A stretch of DNA of 64,000 nucleotides from Ligustrum vulgare (lineage: Eukaryota > Streptophyta > Magnoliopsida > Lamiales > Oleaceae): the NCBI GenBank assembly GCA_963555705.1, contig OY743169.1, positions 6,572,014 through 6,636,013 of the forward strand, given 5' to 3'. Shown here piece by piece: positions 1 through 12,206 of the stretch. How positions within the stretch are numbered: position 1 is the first letter of the stretch; each line of letters starts with the position of its first letter. Under the pieces are notes generated by a model. That model was not told the origin of the DNA. It did no database searches and was given only the letters and a program-made list of their open reading frames with translations. The position numbers were made by a program, and so were the translations under genes.

Positions 1-1309
1 AACCACTCGACTGCATCACCACGCCCAACTGAAATCCACACCATTTTCTCCCAAATCAAAACCAAAACCGAGTTAAAAACATTACCCATAACTTACCTCA
101 ACCTTTACCGGAGTTTCCTTCGCCGGAAAGCCACAAACCGAGCTCCAGAGCCTCGGTTTTGTCGCACTTTTCACACCCAAATCCACCCTACCATGCATCG
201 GAGGCCACCATCCTACAGTGGCGTTAGCGCCGACCGCCTAGCACCGACGGGTTGTAGCGGAGAGGGGGCGGAGCCCCTCCTTGCCGTCGCTCGATCGTGA
301 CTTCACTACTCTCTCTCTGTAGTCTGATTTTGAGAGAGGGAGAGAAATAATTATTTTTATTATAATTTAAGTTTTGAAAATTGCCATGTTGCCCAAGTTT
401 TTGAAAACTGTTAATTTCAGTCCCTTCTTTTAAAATATTTTCAATTCAGTTTCAAAGGTTTCTATACTTACGAATCAACCCCTTATTTTCGAAAATACTA
501 TTTCAGTCCCTAATTTCTTAAGTTTCAAATTCTTCAAAAATTTCAATTTAGTCCTCAAATTTTAATTTCAATACTTTAACCTTAAATCTTCTAAATACTA
601 AAACAATTTAATTTTCTGTTGGCTAGACGAAGCGGTTGGTGATTTGAGAAGTTGAAGCAATATTTCCCGCTCCACTTTTTGAGAACTCGTTAAGTTTAAG
701 GTAGACTCACGCCCCACTAATTAATTTAGACTATGATTGTATGTGTTATGTAGATTTTGTGTGATTTTTATATGCTTAATTGTATGAGACAAGACAAGAA
801 TATTTCGTATGAGATAAATTGAGAATTTATGTTATGCACGTCATAACTAATATGCTAGCATGAGACAAGACAAGAATATGTTCATTTGCACTTATTTATA
901 TGATGATGCTTATGACTAAGAAGAGAATATCACTACATTGTTTGCATAATTACTCGTTCAATCATTTTGTAGATTAATTATTGGAGATGAGTCTACTGAA
1001 CATTTCATTTTGAAATGCTCATTCCGTTGTTTTAACAAATTTTGCATATTTCGGAGATGGTGGCGAGTGATGGGCAAGAGTGGCAAATTATTGATGGACT
1101 TTATTCATGAACTATGTTTCATTTCTTTTTATTTTTGTTGGGAATTTGAAATGAATAAATTTTCCCGGTATTTAAATTTCATTTGGTTTGTCGTTAAAAT
1201 TTTAAATCAATAAATGTGATACTTTAATATTTTGTCTTTTTTCGCAATAAAGTTTATGCAAATTTTTAGAAACTGCGTTCCCGCGTTTTTCGAAACCCGG
1301 GGCATCACA
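1..1309 (+). mobile_element. Ty3/Gypsy-type LTR, left end outside window
   Basis: A GC-rich stretch (1-300) is followed by AT-rich sequence, and the segment ends in GGGGCATCACA, the kind of terminus seen in chromovirus (Tekay-like) LTRs. Sequence directly after 1309 is the tail of an unrelated Copia LTR that is intact elsewhere in the window (5254-5983), so 1309 is an insertion boundary. No coding sequence is visible; the small ORF at 1010-1213 has no recognisable domain. It could be a solo LTR or the right LTR of an element extending left. The family name is an inference. Confidence 0.45.
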
Positions 1310-3294
1310 TTATGCATGTAAAAGGTACGTTTTTAGAATATAATTATGCACGTTAACTTTTTACCAACAATTTTAAGATGATAATAATGTACATTTTATA
1401 TTTTACGATATTAAGTTACGTACTTTGATCATTACTCTGTTTGCATTAATGTACTAATTAAAGTTGCACTCTTGGTAGTTTTGTTTGGATTTTATTCCAT
1501 TGACGGGAATGTTATTATAATTATGCATATAATTTGTGATTAAATTTGGATAACATGGCCCATGTAGAAATCACTACGTTGTGATTTATTATAGTTAGTG
1601 CTTCTCACATTTATATGCACTGGCAAAATATAATTTTTGGACTTTCATTTTTGTTTATGGTTTTTATGAAAGTGCATGGACTTAAATCTTTCAAGTAAAT
1701 TGCATCTACTATCCTTGGGTAAACCGACTTCTTTTTTCGATGAAGTCCTGGTAATTGTAAACCCAAGTACTTTGGTTTATGGTGGTAATTCTTGTGTGGC
1801 CATTGGTTGAGAGAAAATGAGATAATTTATCAATTTTTTTGTAGATAAAACTTTGTTCTCTTTATAGCAAGCATGTTTTCCATTGATGACGGACAAGGTG
1901 CTCGAGAATTATTCAGAGATCGTTCATGATATATGGATCACATATGTGCTATTCTGGTAAAGTATTTGACTATATACTAACTTGTTTGAAAGAAAGTGTG
2001 TACTTTCCAAATTTTGATTCCATGAAAGTTATCAATATCTAGATTGAAATTTACAGGAATATTCGACAAAATCATTTTGCCATGATATCTAGATTGAAAC
2101 TTACTGGAATAAGCATTTTTCCATGATTTTGGAACTCAACAAAGAGCACAGACATGGCATGCAAACCTTGAAAAAGGAGAGTGGATAGATACCCGCCATT
2201 ATTTTGAAAGAATATGACATTTGATAATCGCATCAAAGTTTGTGCATAATTGGTTACATATGAAAGTTTGTGGACTTTCACGAGATATCAACACCTAGTC
2301 TTATTATATGTCGACTAGAGATTGAATAAATTATTTATTCAATAAATGTGATTAATGATATGATCATCGAATTTTAAAAGAGTTGATGAACTCTAAGTTC
2401 GAGCCTAACCCAAGATTTGTGGGGGGTAATGTTACTACTTGCACATGCATTCCTAATTGAGGAATTTTGGGGGTAACTTTAAATGTTGCATTCTTTATAC
2501 GTTTTATAAGTTATAGAAAAATGTTCTATGAAGATTGAAAGGTAGAAATACCTTATACAAATTTTAGAAGTATAAGGATGGTTCATAATAACCAAAAATG
2601 GTTGAAATAGGAACAAGATCATTTATTGCATGTATATCGATATGCAATAATTAATAATAAGTATTGAATATTTTGAAGAATATTCGTAAGTTGTAATGGT
2701 AATGATAATGATTCAATGACTTAAATTGAATATCACTATCAAAGATTGGAGAATCCACTAGTTAAGAAACCTTAGTGATTTGATGAAAATGACTGGTAAT
2801 TGAAAATTTAATAGGCTTAGGGACTTGAGTTGCAATTTTTACATTAAGGATTTAATTGCATATTGAGTACTCAAGGTCTTCGAATTTGCAACTTTGGCCT
2901 TAAAAGTTTTCCAAAATTATTGATCTAGTCCTTCGAGTTTTGGACTTCAAAATCTAAGTCCTTAAGGTTCTTGATTTTAAGATTTAATCCATATAGTGTT
3001 GGATTTCAAATTTTATCTCAATCGTGTCGATCTGTTGTTCGAATATATATCAAAACTTTAACTTGAGACTACCCGTGATGTGTGGGGGTGGCCTTGCTTT
3101 CTTCAAATTCTAATAACAAGATTTTGAACATTGTTGAATTGCATTATTTTCTGGAAAAATTGTTGGTACCATATTGTGACATCGACGTCCATTGAAATGT
3201 TTATATCCACTAGTAAATGTGTTTACTATGCTAGTGCGGTATTTGAAAATGTTCGAAATTATTATGAATTCAAAGATGAATTTTTGGAACTGGA

Positions 3295-4361
3295 GGGGTT
3301 TACACAATTGAGATTTCGAAAGACATTTAAAGACTTTTTTTAATGGATTTCATTGACTTTTATGGATTTATATAAACTTTTAAAGACTTTCGTGGACATT
3401 TATTTAAAAGATTTTCATCTACTTTCAAAGACTTTTGTAAATTGATTTAAATTTAAAAGACTTTCAAATATTTTAAAAGACTTTTACAGACTTTTATTTT
3501 TTAATTGAAAAACTTAAACGCTAATAGATTAATTTTCGTATGATGTGAATGTGAATCGCTAATAATAATTATATGTCAAGTGAATTACAAAAAAAAAAAA
3601 AAAATACAGAGTGAGAGATATAAATAGTTTTAAGATAGAGAAACATTTGTGATTAAAAAAATGGGGGAAAATAAAATCGCGTTTGATATCGACATAAAAA
3701 TTGTACTATGTTCATAAAAAATTTTCTAGAGAAAATTCTTGAATCACTTTACTTATTATTATTTGTTTTGATACAATTTAATTATTATTATTTTATAAGA
3801 TCTTATAGAATTTTAGTTAGATTTATTTTCATAAAAAAATTGAAGAAAACGATGAAAGAGAAGAGAGCCTAAATATAAAGAAAAAATATTAAAAAAACAA
3901 AAATACAAAAAGTTGTAGAGAAAAGAAATAATGAGTTGTTTAGTCAAATTTTTAAGGTTTCTAAAAATAACATGAAAGAAGAAAAATATAGAAAAAATAA
4001 AATTACAATTTAAAAGATTTTTTTTTTTATTAAAGTCTTTCAAAATCTTGGAGGTTAATGAGAGACAAATAAAGAGATTTTGTTGTTAAACTTTATGTTT
4101 AGAAGTTAGTACATAGAGGATTTCGTATGAGCATTTAAAAGTCATTGATAATTTGAATAACACATGACTTTTAAAGATTTTTAAAAGTCTTTATATAATA
4201 CACCATGACTTTTATGAACTTTTAGAAAGTCCATTACAATCTATATTAAATACATCAAAATTTTTATGGAAACTTTAAAGTATAAATTGAATACACCTAA
4301 ACTTTTCAAATCCTTTAAAATCTTTAAAAGTCATTCAAAATCTACATTAAATAAACCCCCC
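3295..4361. mobile_element. PIF/Harbinger deletion derivative
   Basis: The left end GGGGTTTACACAATTGAG and right end ATTAAATAAACCCCCC are inverted copies of each other and match the ends of the 3.6-kb Harbinger element at 21861-25479. The subterminal regions, full of short AAAGACTTTT-type repeats, also match those of the larger element for about 200 bp at each side. The right flank is TTA but the left flank is GGA, so the target duplication is lost. No ORF of the large element is retained. It lies inside the Copia remnant and is therefore younger than it. Confidence 0.65.
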
Positions 4362-5253
4362 TTAGATAAAGTGAGAAATAGGTTTTTTATTTCAAGAAAT
4401 TTTGGAAGTTTATATATTCGATATCCTAGACTTGTGGGGGTTATGAATAACTTTAATGAAACTTCAACTAAAACGAGAGAAGCAAATTGGCTTCAGAGTT
4501 CTAAAAGTGATAAGTCTGTACTTGCTACATTGATCAATTATGTCTCAAATTGTATAGATCATCTTGTATTGTAATTGATCTCAGATGGTATTATTTTGTA
4601 GATCCACTATATCGAAAAGCTTATCAAGAGATCATTAAACTGCTGATCGAAGGGGATAGGATTAAAGTTTACTAGACATGTAATATTTGTAATGATAACT
4701 CAACCATGCTGACTGGAGATCGCAAGAACTTGGTTCAATGAGACAACTAAGTTACGAAGATTCAGTTAAGCACTTAGGATTAAGTTCCTACCCATTCTTA
4801 TGGTCAAACCAAAGTGCTTTCTGCAGAATGTCTAGATTAAGCTTAACTTTTAATGATTCTTATATCTTGGATAAACCAAGTGGGGTAGGCAGACTATTCC
4901 TAATAAGAGATCACATATGTAAGTGATAAGTGGGACAACTTCTGTTAGAATATTTCAAGACTTGAATTCTCTAAAACACTTATGAAACCAAGAGTTGTAC
5001 AAGGACAAAATGAACACAACCGTAAGAACCGAAAGTGTTAGGGAAGATATTGTGTGAGTACTATTATCTTGGTTTACACCAATGGTGAACAGTTCAAGAC
5101 ATCATATTCACTGATTAGCTAAGTAAATCCGATAGTATTTCACTAAGGCAGATTCAAAGCCAAAAGCTACATCTCCTGATGCAATAGCTTTCTGCTTGTA
5201 CTCTCTTTAGTGTCTGCATAGTATTTGCATTAATTTTCATTCATGTGGAGGAT

Positions 5254-5983
5254 TGTTGAAAAAATTGGTTTTGACCAATTTATGTGATTATTTAAGTGGA
5301 ACCATTAGTTGATGAATGGAAAATTAAGCCCTTAAATTGTGATAATATTGAAAAATTAGAAGAATATTATTGAATATTCTAGAATTAATTGAAATGAAAA
5401 GACGTGTCTTTTCGTAATGAAAGATTGTAACTTTTGAAAATTTTATTTTCCAATAGTTGTGTCTCTTCAATTAGAGACAATTTGAAAAGATGTGTCTCTT
5501 GAAAGAGTTGTGTCTTTTGGAACACAACTTTCCAACTATTATAAATAGATCCCATGTACTTGGATTTTAATTCATTCATCAATTGAATCATTTATCAATT
5601 CAGTTACTTTTCATTTCATGTTTGCATTATGACATGCATGTTCACTGCCAAAATAATTTTGCATCTATTTGAAATCAAGTTTCATGTGAAGAGAGTTCAA
5701 AATATAAGTAAGGTTCGTTGGTCTACGCAATTTGGAGTGCTCCTATTGCGGGACGCGGTCATTGTATCTTGTGAGACGAATGCCGGAAAACTGTTAGTAC
5801 CCGTGCAGGGTATTATCGTCTTAAGGATAAAGAATCCAGCTCTTACCTCGACCAAATTCTTATTAATGCATTTTTTGTTTTCTACTTCATATATTCGATT
5901 TTGGGAAGTCGAAATTCTGTCCGACTTTATGCATGTAAAATGTACGTTATTTGAATATAATTGTGCACGTTAACTTTTTACCA
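5254..5983 (+). repeat. Copia 3' LTR
   Basis: Begins TGTTGAAAAAATTGG and ends TTTTTACCA. It contains a TATA-like CTATTATAAATAG near 5536-5548 upstream of a putative transcription start. The final ~56 bp are repeated at 1310-1366. The R-U5-like part (about 5720-5850) also resembles a second LTR fragment at 7040-7190 (shared patterns such as CTTAAGGA and CTTACCTCG/CTTGCCTCG), so two related Copia LTRs lie near each other. Confidence 0.6.
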
Positions 5984-6756
5984 AGGTGGAAAACTTTGGC
6001 TATAGCTAAATAATTCTAACACGTCTACAACTTTCATAAATAATAACAACGAGATTGAAACATAACCAATGTTTATTCACTACTATATTGAACTATAGTA
6101 TTATTTATTTTATCTTTGATATCAACTTTTTAAGTAAATTGGAATGATCTCATGTCTCCTTACCCTTTTTTTTCTCCAGATTCTTATTGAAGAGCACTAG
6201 ATTTCTTACAAGTTTGTTACACCACTTTTATGAACACCGCTTTTATGAATAACTCTCTCTCTCTCTCTCTCCCCCCTTAGAAATATCACTTCGAGAAGGG
6301 TTTAGCGCACTGCAATTCCGGGAATTTTGGGCAACTTCGCAAATTTTAAGCATTGTAGGGTAAAATCATTATTTTTATAGTATAAGCGTTCAGTATAATC
6401 GGATAATAATTCGATAGATAAATTATTTTAATTGAGGCGCAACTTTATATTAGGAATGTATGAGCACATTTACTTTTGATTAATTTGAACATATTGGATA
6501 GGCAGAACCCAAATTAGGCTTAGCCACCTCAAATAGAATTCAAAGTCTAACTTAAATACTGTAGATAAATGATCATTTCATAGCTATTAAAGATGAATTA
6601 GTCCGCTCTCAGAATAATCTTGATAATAAGCTAGACCTACCTCTCATATGCGATGGGACTGCTCACCCTCAATGATGAGCGGCCTCACCCCCATGTGAGA
6701 GTGATCAATTTCATTGTCAAATTTATTATGCATGTAGCATAACACATTAAAGATAT
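5984..6756. other. Intergenic stretch without a gene
   Basis: No ORF with a recognisable domain. Contains a short CT microsatellite at about 6250-6276 followed by a C run. Nothing else stands out. Confidence 0.6.
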
Positions 6757-7310
6757 TGTTGGATATTGGTTAATAAATCGAGAATTGAAAATCGATTAAA
6801 GTGACTTCGTGTCGACTTCGGCCTAATACTCAAAAGCTCGACTCAATCCGTTTAGACAAAATTGTTTGCCACTTCGCCGCTTCGGGGCGCACAAAGCTCG
6901 ACTCAATCCGTGGGGGCTCGGGGGCAACGCCCCCGAAAGAGAATTTTGATTTCTCTGCATGTATTAAAGGGTATATTTGGCATTTCATTTATTTTGATTT
7001 TCCTTCATTGCATCCTGTGGAGTACATAAGCCTATATTTGGTTCGTTGTACTTGTGTTTTGAAGTGCTACAAACACAAGTGAAGTCGTTGTATCTTGGGA
7101 GTCGATTGCCGAAATTCGTAGGCACCGTTGCGGGGCAAATTCGACTTAAGGACAAAGAGTCCAACTCTTGCCTCGGCTTTGTCCCTTCTTCTCTTATTCT
7201 TTTTGTTTGTGTTTTTCTTTGCCGTTACTCTGTCCAATATTCGACAAGGATTTACAAAATCATCATTTTACTTATTTGGGGTCACTATTCACAAAATCCA
7301 CCCTACATAT
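6757..7310 (+). repeat. Copia LTR fragment or solo LTR
   Basis: Starts TGTTGGATATTGG and contains a region (7040-7190) related to the R-U5 part of the LTR at 5254-5983. A GC-rich insert with the direct repeat AAAGCTCGACTCAATCCGT occurs at about 6833 and 6894. No internal Copia coding sequence follows, so this is a solo LTR or fragment. The right boundary is uncertain by tens of bases. Confidence 0.45.
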
Positions 7311-7971
7311 TTCAATGAAAAAAGTTAAAGCTTTTATCAAACAATCAGCTATTTGATCATACAAAAATCATATCATGCTACTCAAAATGTGTATTTCATG
7401 CATGAAAAACTGGATGTATATAGAGCAAGGGAGGCAACCGAAATATTATCACACCAAGCACTTGTAGACTTAACAATGAAAAATTGGATATCACCGAGTA
7501 AATAACGTAAAACATTAATTCAGCTGCTAAGTGAGCCAAGACACAATGTTTGAACTTTGCACTTGAACGTGTAAAATGTTTTTACTTGGATGATCGAGAA
7601 ACAAGATATTCAACAAAAAAAAAAAAAAATGAAAAAGAAAAAGAACAAGTTAAGTAGTTGGATTAGATTGTGTTTGAGGAATTGTTTGGCTATTGGTAAA
7701 ACGTTTGAATAGATTTTAATAAAAAAGGAAAATTGAAACGTATGATTGAAAGGTTGGTAAAAGTTAAGAATCTCATGAAATGTAGTTAAAATTAAGGATT
7801 AATTAGACTCTACACTAGTTCTTTCAATCATTCTTCGATAAATACATTATTTTGAAACTATTTAGAAAAATAACGGATTCTATAAGAGAGAGAGTATTAT
7901 TTGATCGACCTCATTAATTATAGAACCTGTTATTTAGGAATGTAGTTATCATTTATTTAGGAGATTAAATT
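7311..7971. other. Intergenic stretch without a gene
   Basis: AT-rich, no supported ORF. Contains a poly-A run at about 7615-7629. No other structure recognised. Confidence 0.6.
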
Positions 7972-8704
7972 AGGGGTGTAATTACATTTAAAATCAACTA
8001 ATAATCTAAAAATTACAATTATTAAATTAGTTTAATAATATGGGAAGTCATCTTTTAGATCGGATGTGATATTACGAGCTATGTAATTTAATTAAAACCA
8101 CATGCAATTTAACATACCTCAAACTGGCGTTGCATGAAATTTAATCGATAAAATTATATACCAGCTTCTGAATTACATCCAATGTAATGTTTTACAAAAA
8201 TTAAGTAATTGCATGGATTGTAATATTACGAGCAACCCTATCACTTGTACTTTATATTACATCCGTTGTAATATTACATCCGTTATCAATCTATGGATTT
8301 ATGAGGCAAAATTACATGCACAAAAGCCTTTCAATGAGTTTAACTTCATTTTATCTACTATTACAAGCTCTATAATATAATTAGAACACCGTCATTTTGT
8401 AATGTTAGATACATTGTAATGACAACCTATATTACAGTACATTACACAACATGTAATATTAATAACAACAATTTAATATTACATAAAAATGGTAGAGATT
8501 AATCAGCACACAAATATAGAAGGTGGTAGTCTACCAAGAAAGGAAACGTGTGGCTAAATTTTAGGATATTTGAAATTTTCTAATTTAATTAGCTAAATAA
8601 TTGGTAACAATTTTCCTAAATAAAAGGATTTCAGGTTAATCTTGTCAATCAAATATTACATTTTTTTTTTTTAAATCCGGTATTTTTTTTAAAGTTATGA
8701 CAAG
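7972..8704. mobile_element. ATTAC-rich repeat, split by the Gypsy insertion
   Basis: Dense in ATTAC and GTAATATTAC motifs (for example near 8221, 8268, 8453), and the same motif resumes right of the Gypsy element (GTAATATTAC at about 21140), so the retrotransposon landed inside it. The outer ends AGGGGTGTAATTAC (about 7972) and GTAATTTTCCCT (about 21209-21220) are weakly inverted-complementary. This suggests a small nonautonomous DNA element of roughly 0.8 kb before interruption. The class cannot be assigned. Confidence 0.3.
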
Positions 8705-9372
8705 TGTTGACCACAAAATCCGGCGGACCTTGGATCAATACGTCTCAGCTCCTCCCTCTTGAACACGTGGATCTCCTGCGCACTGTGACAAACAATCAGT
8801 TTGCAAAGGGGGCCGAGGTGGCTCCCGTTTGCACTCCGATACCAAAGTCAGTACTCATTTTAGGCGAATATATATTGGGTGCGGGAGAGGTAAATGTGTA
8901 AAAGAGGAAAAAGGGAGTGAGAGAAATATATCCTGTTAAGAGTGAGAAAATGCTAACCCCTTTTTGGAGGCAAGTGTGCTCCATTTATAGAGGAACTTGT
9001 TGTCTCGGATCATGACATGTTGCATACTTTACACTTGTCTTCACCCTAGCTCTTGGAGGTGACAACCTTGCTTTTTGACCGTAATTATTGCTACATTTCG
9101 TAGGGGATGGACGCCTGTCACATCTTGGTAAAGGCAGTGTCACATATCTGACTCCATCTCTCTTCTGGTCACTTCCGTAAATCGCCCCGGCTGAGTATAA
9201 AGCACATCGGCCAGACGTAAATCAGTTCGGCTAAAAATGTTCGCTTGACACACCACCTCGGATCGGACCCAAGATGATATTTCAGGCCTTAGCTATGGGT
9301 CAAGGTCCGTTGGACCTTAATTGGGCCCTTGCTAGTGGATCACTGTACCTCTCTTTGGGCTTGGATTCAACA
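8705..9372 (-). repeat. Gypsy 3' LTR
   Basis: 668 bp, matching the copy at 20437-21127. On the minus strand it holds a TATA box, CTATAAATGGAG, at 8981-8992. It lacks the second copy of a 22-bp unit that is duplicated in the other LTR. No clear polypurine tract is visible next to it, so that site has probably decayed. Confidence 0.9.
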
Positions 9373-9818
9373 CTAGTCACTCAAATCCGAAGCGATCATT
9401 CATGAACGTGTAGAATTTGTTGTACGCCCGAGGCACTAACTTTTTTATGGTGGCTTTCATATGATGCCACAGACCTGGTGCCTAGGACGACCTTCCTTAT
9501 TGGAGGTTTGGATTTGGTATGAAGCAGACCTCCTACTTCGGCTTTTCTCTCCTGAGTGAAGGTTTGGGACGCACTAGCGCGTATCTTAGGCGGCGTATTT
9601 AATGAAAAGGGGGGCTATTGTCGTTGGTTCCCAAGAAATATATAAAAGGTGATGGGAGTGGCATTTTGCAACGCGTGGTACTCACTGTGGTAGCTGAACG
9701 GTTTTTTCCCTCCCTTTGATGGTTGGCGCTTTGATTAGCCCATTCTCCAAGAAGCATGAGTTAATGACATTAATCATACGCCTCACAAAAATCAAGGAAC
9801 CCAGATCATTGGGATCCC

Positions 9819-9825
9819 TATAAAT
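9819..9825 (+). promoter_or_regulatory. Candidate TATA box for the antisense ORF
   Basis: TATAAAT lies about 345 bp upstream of the first plausible ATG (10168) of the plus-strand gene inside the Gypsy element. Between them, AG|GTAAAT (10036) and TTGAG before 10137 could bound a 5' UTR intron. Position and sequence are suggestive only. Confidence 0.4.
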
Positions 9826-10167
9826 CCTCCTTCATTTTATTATTTCCCCTTTACCATTTTCTAAAAATCCTTGCAGCAATACCTTGGCAAAAGCTTGTAC
9901 CGTTTTTCTCTTTCTTGCGAGTTTCGAGTCTTCTCTTCAAGGGTTTTCTACCCAACACCCGCACTTAACGTTCCACAGCTTTTATTGGCGAGTTCTTCAT
10001 TCCAAGTGCACAATTTCAAGCGTTCGTCCTTTGGAGGTAAATCTCTTGGTCTCTGTATATGCGAGACTTTTCTATTTTTAGTTTCTCATTGTGGGTTTGA
10101 AAATTTTGTTTTTGCACCTTGTTTTTCTTTTGTTGAGTCTGACCCACATTTAAAACAAAAGAAAAAA

Positions 10168-11265
10168 ATGGAAAGAGTTGGGGGAACGGGTTCACAGGAA
10201 ATGTTAGCAATGGCGATTCCTGTCAGAGGTTTCTGCCCCATCTCTTTATCAGTTTTTAGTTCCCGCTTCTTTAGGGAGCAGATTAAGAGGAGAAATAGGA
10301 AAACCAGTGGCATAATTTATTTGAGTGATTCTGACAGCGAAGAAGAAAAACATCAGAACTACATGGCTCATCTGTCATCCGAGGAGGAGGCATCTTTGAT
10401 AGAGCTTCGGAGCAAACGAGACAGGGATCTGGGGAGAGAAGAGGCGGTAGGCTCTTCTTCAGGTCACCAGGACCTCGAATTAATCGTTAGGGCCCCGTTT
10501 AGGGCACATAGGGAAGAGTTGGGTCTGACCGCAGAGGAGATCACCCAGGTAGAGGATTGGGTTGACCAGTTTAACAAAGTTTCGGGCTACCACGTTGATC
10601 ATGATCCAAACCCAAAGTCATGGTAGAGCAGTGAGATTGCTACTGAAATCCGAAATGTTGATTTGGCCGGGACTTCGGCAAAATTCAGGCTGCCAGAAGG
10701 GGTCCAATTGGTGCACCCTACACCTTCCTGTCGACCTTGCAGCCCTCCTTCAGGACAAGCGACAATATGCTACGATGCCCTTTCTTGCGGGATGAAGCTT
10801 CCCCTGCACCCCTTCTTCAGGGCGTTGCTCAGGAGTTATAACCCGTGCCCCTACCAGCTGGCCCCCAATTTCTGGACACAGGCTGTGGGCACTTGGTTGG
10901 TGTGGCAAAAGGTCAACCCTGATCATCCCATCTCACTGCACATCATTCACACTCTCTATACTTTAAAGAAATCAGTTAGAAGGGAGAGAGACATGAGGTC
11001 GGATGTCAAGGATTGGTATTACTTGTCTCCCAGGGGCTCTTACCCTCCTGTCATCAACGGTCACCCCACCTCAATAAAGAACTGGAGGAACCAGCGGTTC
11101 TGGGTTGTTGAGGAGTGGCAGAGTTCTCCTATGGACCCTAGTCCAGAAATTACAGTTTCCCGAACTCTTTCCCTACCTAGTGAGTCTTGTACTTGTTTTA
11201 GAGTCTTTAAGTCACTCGTCTTTTGCTCTTTTAACTTCCATTCACTTTTCTTGGTTGCTTACTAA
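10168..11265 (+). pseudogene. Antisense ORF of Tat element, putative gypsy-type transposon domain (first part)
   Basis: The frame starts at ATG 10168. It passes an acidic Ser/Asp-rich stretch, meets one in-frame TAG at 10624-10626, then continues in the same frame. The second half carries the PLHPFFRALLRSYN block followed by a QL.PNFW...WLVWQ pattern. I associate this with the 'putative gypsy type transposon' domain (Pfam Transposase_28) found in plant antisense ORFs. A donor CTA|GTGAGT ends the exon at about 11179, and an acceptor GGCAG precedes 11287 in compatible phase. The gene is transcribed opposite to gag-pol, between integrase and 3' LTR. Its function in the element is unknown. The in-frame stop makes this copy probably nonfunctional. 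Confidence 0.65.
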
Positions 11266-11286
11266 CATGTCATCGGTTTATGGCAG

Positions 11287-11945
11287 GGGACACTTTTGCT
11301 CGTCTCCTCCCTGACGCAGACCTAGCGGCAGTGAGGCGTTTGTTTGCTTACAAGGGCACTTTCCAAGGGGTCATTCAGCAAAACAAGTTGTTTGTTAAAT
11401 ACGGTTTTATGCGAGCCATGAGTAAGTTCGTTTCCCTATTACTGTTTCATCTTATGCTTTTTCTGTTCGTAGCCTCATTTTCCTCTTTCTTGCTGGGTTT
11501 CAAGGAATTTCCGAAGATCTCCTTAAATGGTCTCATGGCTAAGAAGATCCCTCCTGCCCTGCGCCACGGCAGCGAAATTGAAAGAAGGCAGAAAACGGTC
11601 CTGGCCAACCTGCAAGTTGGAGTGGCAAAGGAAGTGTCCGAGGCATCTACAGCCCAACTTCAGGGCCCTCTTCCAGCCCTACTGCCACCGCCCACCCTGC
11701 TGCCTATGGGCCCCCAACAGCCTAGCACAAAAAAGGAGGCTGATTCTAAAGGAGTCCTTCCAAAGGGGAAAGGGAAAAGGTCTGACAGAGGGGGCTCTAA
11801 GAGGGAAAAAGAGGCTAAGAATGTTTCTGCACCATCCTCTCTGTCCGAGGACATGCCTGAGCACACATCCGAGGAGGATCCCGCTCCCTTGAAGAGGTTA
11901 AAAAGGGGTAAGGGCAAGGAGTCCACCTCCGCCGTCGATGATTGA
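11287..11945 (+). pseudogene. Antisense ORF of Tat element, middle exons
   Basis: Continues from the acceptor at 11286/11287 (GDTFARLLPDADL...). A second intron probably lies at about 11422-11504 (ATGA|GTAAGT ... TTTCAAG). The downstream part is basic and Lys/Ser/Pro-rich (KGKGKRSDRGGSKREKEAK region), followed by acidic residues and KRLKRGKGK, a nuclear-localisation-like cluster. The frame stops at 11943-11945. Phase across the second intron is not clean, suggesting a frameshift. The role is inferred only from its position in the antisense gene. Confidence 0.5.
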
Positions 11946-12206
11946 GGACTTGGATGACGAGCCGTCTGTGCCCATTCCAGGCTTGGCCTATGAAGTGACA
12001 CCGGAGGGAGCATAAGAGCTCAAGCATATTAAAACCAGCATTCTCCCCAGAGATGTCACTTCAGCCCTTCATTGTTTGACTCCCCCAGTTCTCCTCCAGC
12101 CCGGGCCGCATTTATAACTGAGCAATTTTAGACTGAGGGCAGGTCCGCGGCGTCCGCCTTCTCTTCTAGTGCCAGTCCGTCTCGGAAGCTGCTCGCCTCC
12201 AAGGCC

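Larger units (their letters stand above)
1310..5983 (+). mobile_element. Degenerate Copia-type LTR element
   Basis: The segment 1310-1366 and the end of the LTR at 5928-5983 share a long near-identical run including TATGCATGTAAAA and CACGTTAACTTTTTACCA, so these are the tails of the 5' and 3' LTRs of one element. A purine-rich tract (GTGGAGGATTG) directly precedes the 3' LTR start TGTTGAAAAAATTGG at 5254. The interior has no readable gag-pol, only short broken frames; 4700-5253 looks like the noncoding 3' part of Copia elements. A Harbinger derivative is nested at 3295-4361, and a Gypsy-type LTR interrupts the 5' LTR at 1309/1310. Confidence 0.55.

Noticed and set aside
3131..3343. 70-codon plus-strand frame in the Copia remnant
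   Set aside because: No domain recognised, and it runs into the boundary of the Harbinger derivative at 3295, so it is a chimera of two elements.
8221..8280. TAATATTAC, identical to the geminivirus origin nonanucleotide, occurs more than once
   Set aside because: No stem flanking the motif, no Rep- or coat-protein-like frame nearby, and the motif is part of a broader ATTAC-rich repeat.
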